A stretch of DNA of 64,000 bases, taken from the NCBI GenBank assembly GCA_018066965.1, contig JAGPVP010000044.1, forward strand, positions 19,116 through 83,115, read 5' to 3'. A program made the translations under genes and the position numbers. Shown here in pieces: positions 43,726 to 52,233 of this stretch. The notes beneath the pieces are model-generated. The model ran no database searches, was not told the origin of the DNA, and saw nothing but the letters and a program-made list of their open reading frames with translations. How positions within the stretch are numbered: the stretch's first letter is position 1; every line of letters starts with the position of its first letter. Source of the DNA: Zhongshania sp. (GTDB lineage Bacteria; Pseudomonadota; Gammaproteobacteria; Pseudomonadales; Spongiibacteraceae).

Positions 43726-45159
43726 ATGAACGGAATAACGGTAGCTGGTACATATCTTCCCCAAGCCCGTATAGCGCGCTCAGAAATCGCCAAAGCACAC
43801 GCTTGGGCAATCAGCGCCTTAAAAGGTAAATCCAAGGGTCAGCGCAGCGCAGCAGCATGGGATGAAGACGCAATTACTATGGCGGTGGAATCTTCACGCG
43901 GCCTACTAAATAGCGGCGTGCAAATAGATCAATGTGTGTTTGCCTCTACATCACACCCTTTTGTTGATCGCAGCTCCGCCACCATCGCCGCGGCGGCATT
44001 AGGCCTGCCAAATGATGTCATTACCACGGACGCCGCCACCAGCCGTCGCGCCGCCACCAGCGCACTCATTCAAGCATTGCGCAGTAACGGAAATACCCTG
44101 CTCCTCAGTGGCGAAAAACGTATTGCCAGACCGGGTAGCTGGGCAGAAATTGTTTGGGGTGACGCGGGCGCCGCCGTATTAGTTTCAGATGCAGCACCGC
44201 AGGCCACCTGCATTGGTTGGCAGAGCCGTAACGAAGACAGTCCCGATTTTTATACCGCTACTGGCTTCCACCCTTATCAAGGCGAAGAACGCTGGATAAA
44301 GGAACAACTAGTTAGTGGTATTGCCGCACCAACGATTCGTGCTGCAATCGACAAAGCGGGCCTGAAAGCTGCCGACATTACCTGGGCGGTATTACCAGAC
44401 CCTTCACCGGCCTGTGAAAAAACCTTAGCCAAAGAGCTGGGTTTAAGCGCCACCCTGCTCACCCAAGAAATTGTCGCCAATGCTGGCGACCTAGGTAGTG
44501 CTCACCCGATTTTTGGTTTAGCACTTGCGCTAGAGCGCGCCAAAGTCGGTGACACCATTTTGATTGCCAGCTTTGGCAATGGCTGCGATGCCTTGGTCTT
44601 TAAGGTTGAATCCTTGGCCACAAAATCATCTAGTACAGACGCACAATTACAAGGTGGTAGCGCAGGCAGCTATATGCCGTTTATTAATTCACGCGGCTTA
44701 TTCGACATCGACTGCGGCCCACGCGCCGAGCGCATAGATAAAACCTCATTCAGCGTACATGCACGCTATCAGCGCGACATCACTAGCTTTACCGGCGGAA
44801 AAATTACTGACGGCGGCGCGGTCCAGTTTCCGAAAAGCCCCGTTGCACTGGATCAAGCGGCGACAACACCCGCGCAATATATCGATGTTTGTCTTGCTAG
44901 CGAGCGCGCAAGCGTAGTGTCTTACACCGCCGACTATTTAACGTATACGCCACAACCGCCGTTCTGCTTCGGCTTGGTTCAGTTTGGTAACGGTGCTCGC
45001 GTGGCAATGGAATATGTCGATGTGCCCAGCGAGGGCTTAGATGTTGGCGATGAATTAGAAATGCGCTTCAGAATTAAACATATTGACCGCGAACGGGGAT
45101 ACAGGCATTACTTCTGGAAAGCTGCTCCCATAAACACCACCACCGGAGAGCAAAACTGA
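43726..45159 (+). CDS. HMG-CoA synthase/KAS III-like protein fused to a DUF35 OB-fold domain
   Basis: 477 residues. Residues 1-300 follow the thiolase-fold plan of HMG-CoA synthase/KAS III (FASTSHPFVDRSSATIAAA near 67, NAGDLGSAHPIFGLALALERA near 245, SFGNGCDALVFKVE near 282). The position of the nucleophilic cysteine is DAATSRRAATSAL near 103, without Cys. Residues about 330-470 form a DUF35 domain (GGAVQFPKSPVA, then FGLVQFGNGARVAMEY), but the CxxC zinc-ribbon cysteines are gone. It overlaps the thiolase gene by one base (ATGA-type), so they likely form a complex. A non-catalytic scaffold or CoA-channel subunit is inferred. Confidence 0.85.
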   Translation: MNGITVAGTYLPQARIARSEIAKAHAWAISALKGKSKGQRSAAAWDEDAITMAVESSRGLLNSGVQIDQCVFASTSHPFVDRSSATIAAAALGLPNDVITTDAATSRRAATSALIQALRSNGNTLLLSGEKRIARPGSWAEIVWGDAGAAVLVSDAAPQATCIGWQSRNEDSPDFYTATGFHPYQGEERWIKEQLVSGIAAPTIRAAIDKAGLKAADITWAVLPDPSPACEKTLAKELGLSATLLTQEIVANAGDLGSAHPIFGLALALERAKVGDTILIASFGNGCDALVFKVESLATKSSSTDAQLQGGSAGSYMPFINSRGLFDIDCGPRAERIDKTSFSVHARYQRDITSFTGGKITDGGAVQFPKSPVALDQAATTPAQYIDVCLASERASVVSYTADYLTYTPQPPFCFGLVQFGNGARVAMEYVDVPSEGLDVGDELEMRFRIKHIDRERGYRHYFWKAAPINTTTGEQN

Positions 45160-46358
45160 TGGCTAGCGGAATTAAAGATAAGGTCGCCATCATTGGCATG
45201 GGCTGCAGTACATTTGGCGAACGCTGGAATGTAGGCGCCGAAGAATTAATGACCGAAGCATTTAGCGAAGCACTTAGCGATGCCGGCATCACCAAAGAAG
45301 ATCTTGGCGCCGCGTGGTTAGGTAGCGCCCTAGACGACGTCAATATCGGTAACTCTGCACTACCGTTGGCCTTTGGCCTTCGCCTGCCACGCATTCCCGT
45401 TTCACGGGTAGAAAATATGTGCGCCACCGGTACAGAAGCACTCCGCGCCGCTACTTACGCTGTTGCCTCTGGTGCCGTTGACATCGCCGTTGCTGTCGGC
45501 GTTGAGAAACTAAAAGACACTGGTTACGGTGGCCTGCCGTTACGTACCAAAGGCACATTCAACGACTTGTGGATGCCCTACGGTTCCGCACCGGGCGGCT
45601 TTGCCCAATTAGCCGGCGCCTATCGCGCACGCTATGGCGTTAGCAAAGACGACCTAAAACGCGCCATGGCCCATGTGTCGTGGAAAAGCCATCAAAATGG
45701 TGCCCGCAATGAAAAAGCGCATTTGCGCAAAGCGGTAGACATCGACACTATTTTGAATGCGCCGATGATCTCTGACCCGCTAGGCCTGTTCGACTGCTGT
45801 GGCGTAAGTGACGGTGCCGCCTGCGCCATTGTGACCACCCCCGAAATTGCAGCAACACTGGGTAAAAATAATCCGGTTGTCGTGAAATCCATTCAAATCT
45901 CCGCCAGCAATGGCTGGGAAAGCAGCGCCGACGGTTGGGACGGCAGCTATGTCGTCAACACCCGCGAAGCCGCGAAGCGAGCTTACGCTGAAGCTGGGGT
46001 TAAAAACCCCGAGCAAGAAATCAGCCTTGCCGAAGTACACGACTGCTTCTCTGTGACCGAGTTAGTCACCATGGAAGACTTGGGTTTATCGAAAGACGGC
46101 TGTGCAATTACCGACATTCTCGACGGCAAGTTTGATGCGGACGGCAAAATTCCAGTTCAAATCGATGGCGGCTTAAAGTGCTTTGGCCACCCGGTTGGCG
46201 CCACTGGCTTGCGCATGGTGTACGAAATGTATCTACAGCTCCAGGGCCGTGCCGGCGATCGCCAACGTGATAATGTAAGACTAGGCTTGACTCACAATTT
46301 AGGTGGCTCACCCAGCAATAGCGTGTCTGCAGTAGGTCTGTTTGGTTTACTCGATTAA
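45159..46358 (+). CDS. Thiolase of the SCP2/acetyl-CoA acetyltransferase type
   Basis: 399 residues. Nucleophilic cysteine in VENMCATGTEALRAA near 88, EVHDCFSVTELV near 293 and GGLKCFGHPVGATG near 340, the SCP2-type arrangement. Cleaves or forms beta-ketoacyl-CoA. It is translationally coupled to the DUF35 fusion gene, resembling BbsAB-type and archaeal thiolase/HMGCS/DUF35 complexes. Within the operon it would remove acetyl- or propionyl-CoA from the branched dicarboxylyl-CoA. Confidence 0.92.
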   Translation: MASGIKDKVAIIGMGCSTFGERWNVGAEELMTEAFSEALSDAGITKEDLGAAWLGSALDDVNIGNSALPLAFGLRLPRIPVSRVENMCATGTEALRAATYAVASGAVDIAVAVGVEKLKDTGYGGLPLRTKGTFNDLWMPYGSAPGGFAQLAGAYRARYGVSKDDLKRAMAHVSWKSHQNGARNEKAHLRKAVDIDTILNAPMISDPLGLFDCCGVSDGAACAIVTTPEIAATLGKNNPVVVKSIQISASNGWESSADGWDGSYVVNTREAAKRAYAEAGVKNPEQEISLAEVHDCFSVTELVTMEDLGLSKDGCAITDILDGKFDADGKIPVQIDGGLKCFGHPVGATGLRMVYEMYLQLQGRAGDRQRDNVRLGLTHNLGGSPSNSVSAVGLFGLLD

Positions 46359-46390
46359 TTTTTCATCTACAACAAGGTAATGAGGCAGCA

Positions 46391-46846
46391 ATGGCTGGTT
46401 TATATTTAGAAGAGTTTTCAATTGGGCAAGTGTTTAAGCACGAAATTCGTCGCACTGTTTTAGAGTCCGACAATATGCTGTTTTCGTCGCTAACCTATAA
46501 CTCGGCGCCCATTCATATTGATCACGACTACGCGTCGAAAACTGAATTCGGCAAACCGCTGATGAACAGTGTATTCACCTTAGGTTTAATTATTGGCCTG
46601 AGCGTACAAGACACTACGGTGGGAACTACCATCGGCAATCTGGGTTTTGGCGAAGTCACCTACCCTGCGCCGGTATTTGCTGGCGATACCATTCGCTGCG
46701 AAACCACGGTTTTAGAAATACGCGAAAGTAAATCCCGCCCCACCCAAGGGATTGTCGCCTTTGAACATAAGGGTATTAATCAGGACGGCGTAGCGGTGTG
46801 CGTTGCTATTCGCAAAGCGCTTATGATGAAAAAGCCTGTTAACTAA
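46391..46846 (+). CDS. MaoC-like hotdog hydratase
   Basis: 151 residues, a single hotdog domain. The catalytic block is TYNSAPIHIDHDYASKTEFG near 38-57 (Asp/His of the hydratase-2 motif), and GEVTYPAPVFAGDTI near 88. Adds water to alpha,beta-unsaturated acyl-CoA. It lies directly before the CitE-like gene, the order seen in itaconyl-CoA hydratase/citramalyl-CoA lyase and mesaconyl-CoA hydratase/malyl-CoA lyase pairs. Substrate inferred only. Confidence 0.9.
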   Translation: MAGLYLEEFSIGQVFKHEIRRTVLESDNMLFSSLTYNSAPIHIDHDYASKTEFGKPLMNSVFTLGLIIGLSVQDTTVGTTIGNLGFGEVTYPAPVFAGDTIRCETTVLEIRESKSRPTQGIVAFEHKGINQDGVAVCVAIRKALMMKKPVN

Positions 46847-46860
46847 GACTGGACCTACAG

Positions 46861-47748
46861 ATGATTTACCGTTCATTTTTATTTGCACCGGGCGACTCTG
46901 ATCGCAAGATTGAAAAAGCGATTGCGAGTAATGCCGACGCCATCATTCTAGATTTAGAAGACGCCGTTGTTGCTGAAAACAGACCCATGGCACGCACCCA
47001 AGTGCGTGATGTATTACAAGCGACGGGCCCTACTATGCCCGGCCGCTTATGGGTACGCATCAACCCAGTATGCACCGACGACTGTCTGTCTGATCTTGCC
47101 GCCATTACCTGCGATGGCTTAGCTGGCGTGATGGTGCCAAAACCCGATAGCGCAGCTGACATCGACACAGTTAGTTATTATCTTGCCGCCCTAGAACGCC
47201 GTGAAGGTTTGACTGCGGGCAGTATAAAAATACTGTCTGTTATGACCGAAACCGGTAAAGGCTTCCTTAACGCCGCTAGCTACGGCAACGCTGACCGCCC
47301 ACGCTTAAGTGGCGTATTGTGGGGCGCAGAAGATTTGTCTGCAGCACTGGGCGCCTCTGCCAATACCGACGAAGATGGCGCGCTGTCATTCACCTATCAA
47401 ATGGCAAGGTCATTGTGTTTAGCGGCTGCTAGTGCCGGTGAGATTCAAGCCATAGACACTGTCTACACCGACTTTAAAAGCCCTGACGGCCTGCGCGCTA
47501 ATTCACTCGCCGCACGTCGGGAAGGCTTTCTTGGCAAGATCGCGATTCACCCCAATCAAGTCGACATTATTAACGAATGCTTTAGTCCGTCGCCTGACGA
47601 TATTGCCCATGCCAAAGCAGTTATTGCTGCGTTTGCAGAAAACCCCGGCAAAGGCACAGTTGGTCTAAACGGTAAAATGCTAGACCGTCCACATCAGGTT
47701 CAAGCTGAGCGTGTATTGTCACTGGCAGAAGCATTTAATATTCAGTAA
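46861..47748 (+). CDS. CitE-like (HpcH/HpaI) CoA-ester lyase
   Basis: 295 residues. TIM-barrel lyase: RSFLFAPGDSDRKI at the start, DAIILDLEDAV near 27 (metal acid), VRINP near 68, LWGAEDLSAALGA near 158 (catalytic Glu/Asp) and GFLGKIAIHPNQV near 222. Cleaves 3-hydroxyacyl-CoA such as malyl- or citramalyl-CoA to acetyl-CoA and a 2-oxo acid. Starts 14 bases after the MaoC gene, so the pair likely works in sequence: hydration, then retro-aldol (Claisen) cleavage. Confidence 0.9.
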   Translation: MIYRSFLFAPGDSDRKIEKAIASNADAIILDLEDAVVAENRPMARTQVRDVLQATGPTMPGRLWVRINPVCTDDCLSDLAAITCDGLAGVMVPKPDSAADIDTVSYYLAALERREGLTAGSIKILSVMTETGKGFLNAASYGNADRPRLSGVLWGAEDLSAALGASANTDEDGALSFTYQMARSLCLAAASAGEIQAIDTVYTDFKSPDGLRANSLAARREGFLGKIAIHPNQVDIINECFSPSPDDIAHAKAVIAAFAENPGKGTVGLNGKMLDRPHQVQAERVLSLAEAFNIQ

Positions 47749-47810
47749 TCATCAAAATATTCGGTGCACACAAGATGCGCACCGAGCAGTCAAAGCAGAG
47801 GGTAATACAC

Positions 47811-48977
47811 ATGGATTTTTCAATGTCAGAAGACCACCAAGCCTTACGTGAAGGCGTTGCGTCGGTAATGAAAAAATTCGATGCCGACTACTGGCTAGAG
47901 CGCGACGAAGATGGTGAGTTCCCACGGGATTACCACCGCGCCATGGCAGACGCTGGCTGGCTTGGCATTACCATGCCAGAAGAATACGGCGGCTCAGGCC
48001 TTGGTGTAACTGAAGCGGCAATCATGATGCACGAAATCGCCAGCCACGGCGGTGGTATGGCAGCAACGTCTGCGGTGCATATCAATTTATTTGGACCACA
48101 CCCTATCGTTGTTAAAGCGACCCACGAGCAAAAACAACGCTGGATTCCACGCCTAGTCTCTGGCGAAGACCAGTGCTGCTTTGGCTTCACCGAACCCAAT
48201 GCGGGTTTAAACACTACCCAGATCACCACCTTTGCGCAAAAGGTTGAAGGCGGTTATATCGTTAACGGCCAAAAGGTGTGGACCTCTACCGGTCAAGTCG
48301 CCAACAAAATCATGTTGCTAGCCCGTACCACCAAAATTGAAGACTGCAAAAAACCTACCGACGGTATCTCTATTTTCTATACCGATATGGATCGCAGCAA
48401 AATTGAAGTCACACGCATCCCTAAAATGGGCCGCAAATGTGTTGATTCAAACTCGACCTTTATCGACGGCCTATTTGTACCTGACGAAGATCTTATCGGC
48501 GAAGAAGGCAAAGGCTTTTCTTACATACTCCACAGCCTAAACCCAGAGCGCATTCTTATTGCCGTTGAAGCGATTGGTATTGGTCAAGACGCCCTGCGTC
48601 GCGCCACCCAATATGCAAAAGAGCGTGAAGTCTTTGGTCGCCAAATTGGTAAAAACCAAAGTATTCAGCATCCTTTGGCTGAAAACTGGATGTACTTAGA
48701 AGCCGCGTTTAACACCGCTATGAAAGCGGCGTGGTTATATGACAACAACCAGCCCTGCGGTGCTGAAGCAAACTCCGCGAAATTCCTCGGCGCACGCGCA
48801 GGCTACGACGCATGTTTGCAAGCCGTGCTAACTCACGGTGGCATGGGTTACGCCAAGGAATACCATGTAGAGCGCTTGCTACGTGAAGTTACCGTGACCC
48901 GCATCGCACCTATCACCGAACAGCTTATTAGCTGCTTTATTGCTGAGAAAGTTCTCGGCCTGCCAAAGAGTTATTAA
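47811..48977 (+). CDS. Acyl-CoA dehydrogenase
   Basis: 388 residues from the ATG at 47811 (GAGGG 8 bases upstream). Motifs: CCFGFTEPNAGLNTTQI near 122, KVWTSTGQ near 150, RATQYAKEREVFGRQIGKNQ near 265, LTHGGMGYAKEYHVERLLREVTVTRIAPIT near 343. Oxidises acyl-CoA to enoyl-CoA. It follows the CitE-like gene and is 2 bases before the SDR gene, so it is part of the same plus-strand operon as the thiolase and MaoC proteins. Confidence 0.92.
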   Translation: MDFSMSEDHQALREGVASVMKKFDADYWLERDEDGEFPRDYHRAMADAGWLGITMPEEYGGSGLGVTEAAIMMHEIASHGGGMAATSAVHINLFGPHPIVVKATHEQKQRWIPRLVSGEDQCCFGFTEPNAGLNTTQITTFAQKVEGGYIVNGQKVWTSTGQVANKIMLLARTTKIEDCKKPTDGISIFYTDMDRSKIEVTRIPKMGRKCVDSNSTFIDGLFVPDEDLIGEEGKGFSYILHSLNPERILIAVEAIGIGQDALRRATQYAKEREVFGRQIGKNQSIQHPLAENWMYLEAAFNTAMKAAWLYDNNQPCGAEANSAKFLGARAGYDACLQAVLTHGGMGYAKEYHVERLLREVTVTRIAPITEQLISCFIAEKVLGLPKSY

Positions 48978-48979
48978 TT

Positions 48980-49891
48980 ATGAGCATGCTTTCCGGAAAA
49001 ACCGTTTTAGTAACGGGTGGTGGTCGTGGTGTTGGCCGCGCCATCGCACTTGCCGCAGCAGAAGCTGGCGCCAATGTTGCCGTTAACGATTTAGGCGTAT
49101 CGCTACAGGGTGACAGCACCGGCGATAGCCCAGCCCATGAAGTAGTAAAAGAAATTGAAGCTATGGGCGGCAAAGCAATCGCGCTTACCGACAGCGTCGG
49201 TAATTGGGATGCTGCCCACAGCATGATCGAAACCACAGTGAAAACCTTCGGCAGCATCGACGCAGTCATTAACAACGCGGGCAATTTACGCGATGTTATT
49301 TTTCATAAAATGACAGAAGATGATTTCGACGCCGTTATTAATGTGCACCTTAAGGGCACGTTCAATATGAGCCGTGCCGCAGCACCCTACTTTAAAGAAC
49401 AGGCCGGCGGCGCCTTTTTACATATGACCTCGACCTCTGGTTTAGTTGGCAATTTTGGACAGGCAAACTACTGCGCCGCCAAGCTCGGTATTGTTGGTAT
49501 GTCTAAAGCCATTGCACTAGATATGCAGCGTTTTGGTGTACGCTCTAATGCCGTTGCACCGTTCGCGTGGACGCGGATGGTAAGCTCTATTCCCAACGAA
49601 ACACCTGAACAGAAAAAACGTGTCGAAGGCCTAATGAAGTTAGTACCTGAGCGCTTGGCCCCTTTTGCCGTGGCCATGTGTTCTGACCAAGCCAAACACG
49701 TAAGCGGACAAGTATTTGGCGTGCGTAACAATGAAATTTATTTGTTCTCGCAAAGCCGCCCTATCCGCACCGCACACAGCGGCGACGGCTGGACACCAGA
49801 AACCGTTATCGATCGGGTATTACCGATGTTTGAAAACGATTTCTATCCATTGCATAAATCCGGTGATGTCTTCACTTGGGATCCAGTTTAA
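48980..49891 (+). CDS. SDR of the HSD17B4/(3R)-hydroxyacyl-CoA dehydrogenase type
   Basis: 303 residues. VTGGGRGVGRAIALAA near 13, NDLGVSLQGDSTGDSPAHEVV near 38 (the acidic insertion typical of the D-bifunctional protein dehydrogenase), NNAGNLRD near 95 and YCAAKLG near 160. It oxidises (3R)-3-hydroxyacyl-CoA. The MaoC-type hydratase 2 gene follows 14 bases later, so the two together equal the peroxisomal D-bifunctional protein, suited to methyl-branched or cyclic side chains. It could also stand in for the lost dehydrogenase of the 41796-43526 protein. Confidence 0.9.
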   Translation: MSMLSGKTVLVTGGGRGVGRAIALAAAEAGANVAVNDLGVSLQGDSTGDSPAHEVVKEIEAMGGKAIALTDSVGNWDAAHSMIETTVKTFGSIDAVINNAGNLRDVIFHKMTEDDFDAVINVHLKGTFNMSRAAAPYFKEQAGGAFLHMTSTSGLVGNFGQANYCAAKLGIVGMSKAIALDMQRFGVRSNAVAPFAWTRMVSSIPNETPEQKKRVEGLMKLVPERLAPFAVAMCSDQAKHVSGQVFGVRNNEIYLFSQSRPIRTAHSGDGWTPETVIDRVLPMFENDFYPLHKSGDVFTWDPV

Positions 49892-49905
49892 GAGCTACAT
49901 ATAAC

Positions 49906-50760
49906 ATGGCAATAGATTACAACACCCTGCGCAATTGGCACTTTGACGATGTTGAGCATAGTTATAATGAACGCGACAGCATTCTCTACGCGCTAGGTGT
50001 TGGTCTTGGCCGCGACCCCTTAAATCGCGACGAGCTTAACTATGTTTATGAGCAAGACTTAAAAACCTTACCCACCATGGCCGTCACCATGGCAACGTTG
50101 GGTATGTGGGTGAAAAACCCCGCTACCGGCATTACTTGGAACAAACTTGTTCACAGCGGCCAAAATGCGGTTTTCCACCAAGCTTTACCTCCGGCGGGCA
50201 AGGTCATCGGCAAAGCGGAGATCAGTGAAGTTTACGATCGCGGTGCTGAAAAAGGTGCCGTGATTGTTGTAAAACGATCTATCTATGACGCGGAAACCGA
50301 GGTCTGCTACTGCACGCTGGAACAGACTTTAATGCTCCGCGCCGACGGCGGTTTTGACGGCCCAGCAATGCCCAAAGGTAATCAAGCGGTCATTCCTGAG
50401 CGCGCTGCAGATATGACATCTGTGCAAGAAACCACGCCAGGACAAGCTATCCTTTATCGCTTATCTGGTGACTGGAACCCTTTGCATGTCGATCCCGACG
50501 TGGCGACCCAAGCTGGCTTTTCAAAACCTATATTGCACGGCTACTGCAGCTACGCCATTGCTGGCTGGGCGGTATGCCAAGCGTTAGGCAAACCGGCGTC
50601 TGCGCTAAAAGAGCTAAGCGCTCAGTTCACCTTTCCGGTTATTCCAGGTGACAAAATTGAATTTGAATTCTGGCAACAAGACGACAATGATTGGCTATTC
50701 CGAGCCAGCTCTAACGGTCGACTTGTTCTGAATAAATGTACGGCGCGGTTTAGTAGTTAA
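49906..50760 (+). CDS. MaoC/hydratase-2-type enoyl-CoA hydratase (double hotdog)
   Basis: 284 residues from the ATG at 49906; the frame is open 30 bases further into the SDR end. Two hotdog repeats; the active one carries YRLSGDWNPLHVDPDVATQA near 191 and PILHGYCSYAI near 216, the hydratase-2 catalytic Asp and His. Makes (3R)-3-hydroxyacyl-CoA from trans-2-enoyl-CoA. The first repeat (1-130) is structural. Works with the preceding SDR. Confidence 0.9.
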   Translation: MAIDYNTLRNWHFDDVEHSYNERDSILYALGVGLGRDPLNRDELNYVYEQDLKTLPTMAVTMATLGMWVKNPATGITWNKLVHSGQNAVFHQALPPAGKVIGKAEISEVYDRGAEKGAVIVVKRSIYDAETEVCYCTLEQTLMLRADGGFDGPAMPKGNQAVIPERAADMTSVQETTPGQAILYRLSGDWNPLHVDPDVATQAGFSKPILHGYCSYAIAGWAVCQALGKPASALKELSAQFTFPVIPGDKIEFEFWQQDDNDWLFRASSNGRLVLNKCTARFSS

Positions 50761-50805
50761 TTGTTTTAAACTTCAACGTAACAATAATCAAAAAAGGACG
50801 TAACC

Positions 50806-51174
50806 ATGACAGCACAAAATATTAAACACGCAGTATTTTTATTACTCGGTATTGTCGCCATGCTGCTAACTTGGCCCCATGCTTTTGACTGGATGGCTAA
50901 TGGCGGTAATATCCTAAATCCTATCGCCTTTTTCGGCGACGCTATCGCCGCAGGTGGAACCGCTTCGTTTTTAAGCATCGACATGATGATTGCCTGGGCG
51001 GTGTTCATGATATGGGTAGTGTTTGATACCCACCGCATTGGCATGGGCATGAAGTGGGGCTGGTTTTTTGTCGCACTCTCTTACATCGGTGTGTCGTTCA
51101 CCTTCCCCGTGTACTTGATTGTTCGCGAGCGCTATATCGACAAGCATCGCACTGAACCAAACAACCCAGCTTAA
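50806..51174 (+). CDS. Small membrane protein, DUF2834-like
   Basis: 122 residues with three membrane helices (about 8-26, 45-73 and 85-105). MIWVVFDTHRIGMGMKWGW and FTFPVYLIVRERY are typical of DUF2834 proteins, whose function is unknown. It follows the hydratase by 45 bases and ends overlapping the convergent LysR gene by 4 bases. Such proteins are often seen in lipid or terpenoid degradation clusters; a membrane role in uptake is speculative. Confidence 0.8.
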   Translation: MTAQNIKHAVFLLLGIVAMLLTWPHAFDWMANGGNILNPIAFFGDAIAAGGTASFLSIDMMIAWAVFMIWVVFDTHRIGMGMKWGWFFVALSYIGVSFTFPVYLIVRERYIDKHRTEPNNPA

Positions 51175-52085
51175 TGCCATTCCTGAGCCGTATCAGCCCA
51201 ATGCGGCTCAGACTCTAATATATCCACCAAGGCAGCCATCGGCGGGCTTGGCAACCATTTAGAGTGATAGGCAATAGCGAGAGGGATTGGCGCGGTTGCT
51301 ACATCTAAAATAGTAAAATTCTCTAAGAACAGCGTGTTCTTTCTATAGTTAGCCCCTACTGTGCCAATCGTATTCGTTGCCTGAACAATTTTACAGGCAG
51401 ACGCAAAGTGGCCAATAATATGTAATTGCTGACTTGCTGGAATTTCCGGCTGCCCAAATAGCTCTTGCATCAACTCTGGGGTGGCCACACTTTTATCGGC
51501 AAGCGCCATGGGGTAGCGATTAAGATCAGCAATTTTTGCCGCTGATTGATCGCATAACGGATGCCCTTTACGCACAAAGAAACATATGCCAAACGGCTCC
51601 AAGGTATGTACAGTAAATTGGCTTTGCTGGCGTATCGCCGGTGCCGGCCCCACCAGCAAGTCGATATCCCTGTTCTTTAAATGCTGAATACTCTGCTCAA
51701 TCCAACCCGCCGTCTGCTCAATCCGAACATCGGGGTATTGGCTTAACATTTTAGGCAAGGCAGTATTTAGCAAGGACACTAGCGACGGCGGACACACCCC
51801 TACCCTAAGCCGAGAGCCACTTAATTGCCGCCCAGCCTTGGTGTCTGCGCTCAGCTGCTCTAAGTCGGCAACAATACGCGCAGCGCGGTCTATAAACGCC
51901 CGGCCCTGCGCTGTGGCATACACCCCCTTGGCATGGCGCTCAAACAAGGCAAAACCCGCCTCACCCTCTATTTCAGCCACGCTCTTGGTTAAGGCTGACT
52001 GGGTAATATGCACCGCTTTCGCAGCCGCAGTAAAAGAGCCACAGCGATCCACCGCCACCACGTGCTTTAATTTTGTCGGATTCAC
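51171..52085 (-). CDS. LysR-type transcription regulator
   Basis: 304 residues. N-terminal helix-turn-helix (GSFTAAAKAVHITQSALTKSVAEIE near 16-40, then FERHAKGVYAT) and a C-terminal periplasmic-binding-like effector domain (LRVGVCPPSLVSLLNTALP near 93, LLVGPAPAIRQ near 140). Divergent from the acyl-CoA dehydrogenase at 52234. A palindrome-like AGACGG-N5-CTGTCT (52127-52143) lies between them and a better copy occurs at 40341-40360, so it probably controls both acyl-CoA dehydrogenase regions. Confidence 0.92.
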   Translation of the reverse strand: MNPTKLKHVVAVDRCGSFTAAAKAVHITQSALTKSVAEIEGEAGFALFERHAKGVYATAQGRAFIDRAARIVADLEQLSADTKAGRQLSGSRLRVGVCPPSLVSLLNTALPKMLSQYPDVRIEQTAGWIEQSIQHLKNRDIDLLVGPAPAIRQQSQFTVHTLEPFGICFFVRKGHPLCDQSAAKIADLNRYPMALADKSVATPELMQELFGQPEIPASQQLHIIGHFASACKIVQATNTIGTVGANYRKNTLFLENFTILDVATAPIPLAIAYHSKWLPSPPMAALVDILESEPHWADTAQEWH

Positions 52086-52126
52086 AGAGGTATTCCAAAA
52101 ATGAATAATGTAGAAATAATATCATT

Positions 52127-52143
52127 AGACGGAATGCCTGTCT
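52127..52143. promoter_or_regulatory. Candidate LysR binding site in the divergent promoter region
   Basis: AGACGG-AATGC-CTGTCT, imperfect dyad 42 bases upstream of the LysR start. Shares the AGACGG...GTCT arms with the perfect palindrome at 40341-40360. Confidence 0.45.
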
Positions 52144-52233
52144 TTTGCGAACCTCTATCTCATATATTTACCAAGCCAAAGCGCTACAGAAGTAATTCAG
52201 TGCCAAGCCCACATGAAATAACGAGGAAACCCC

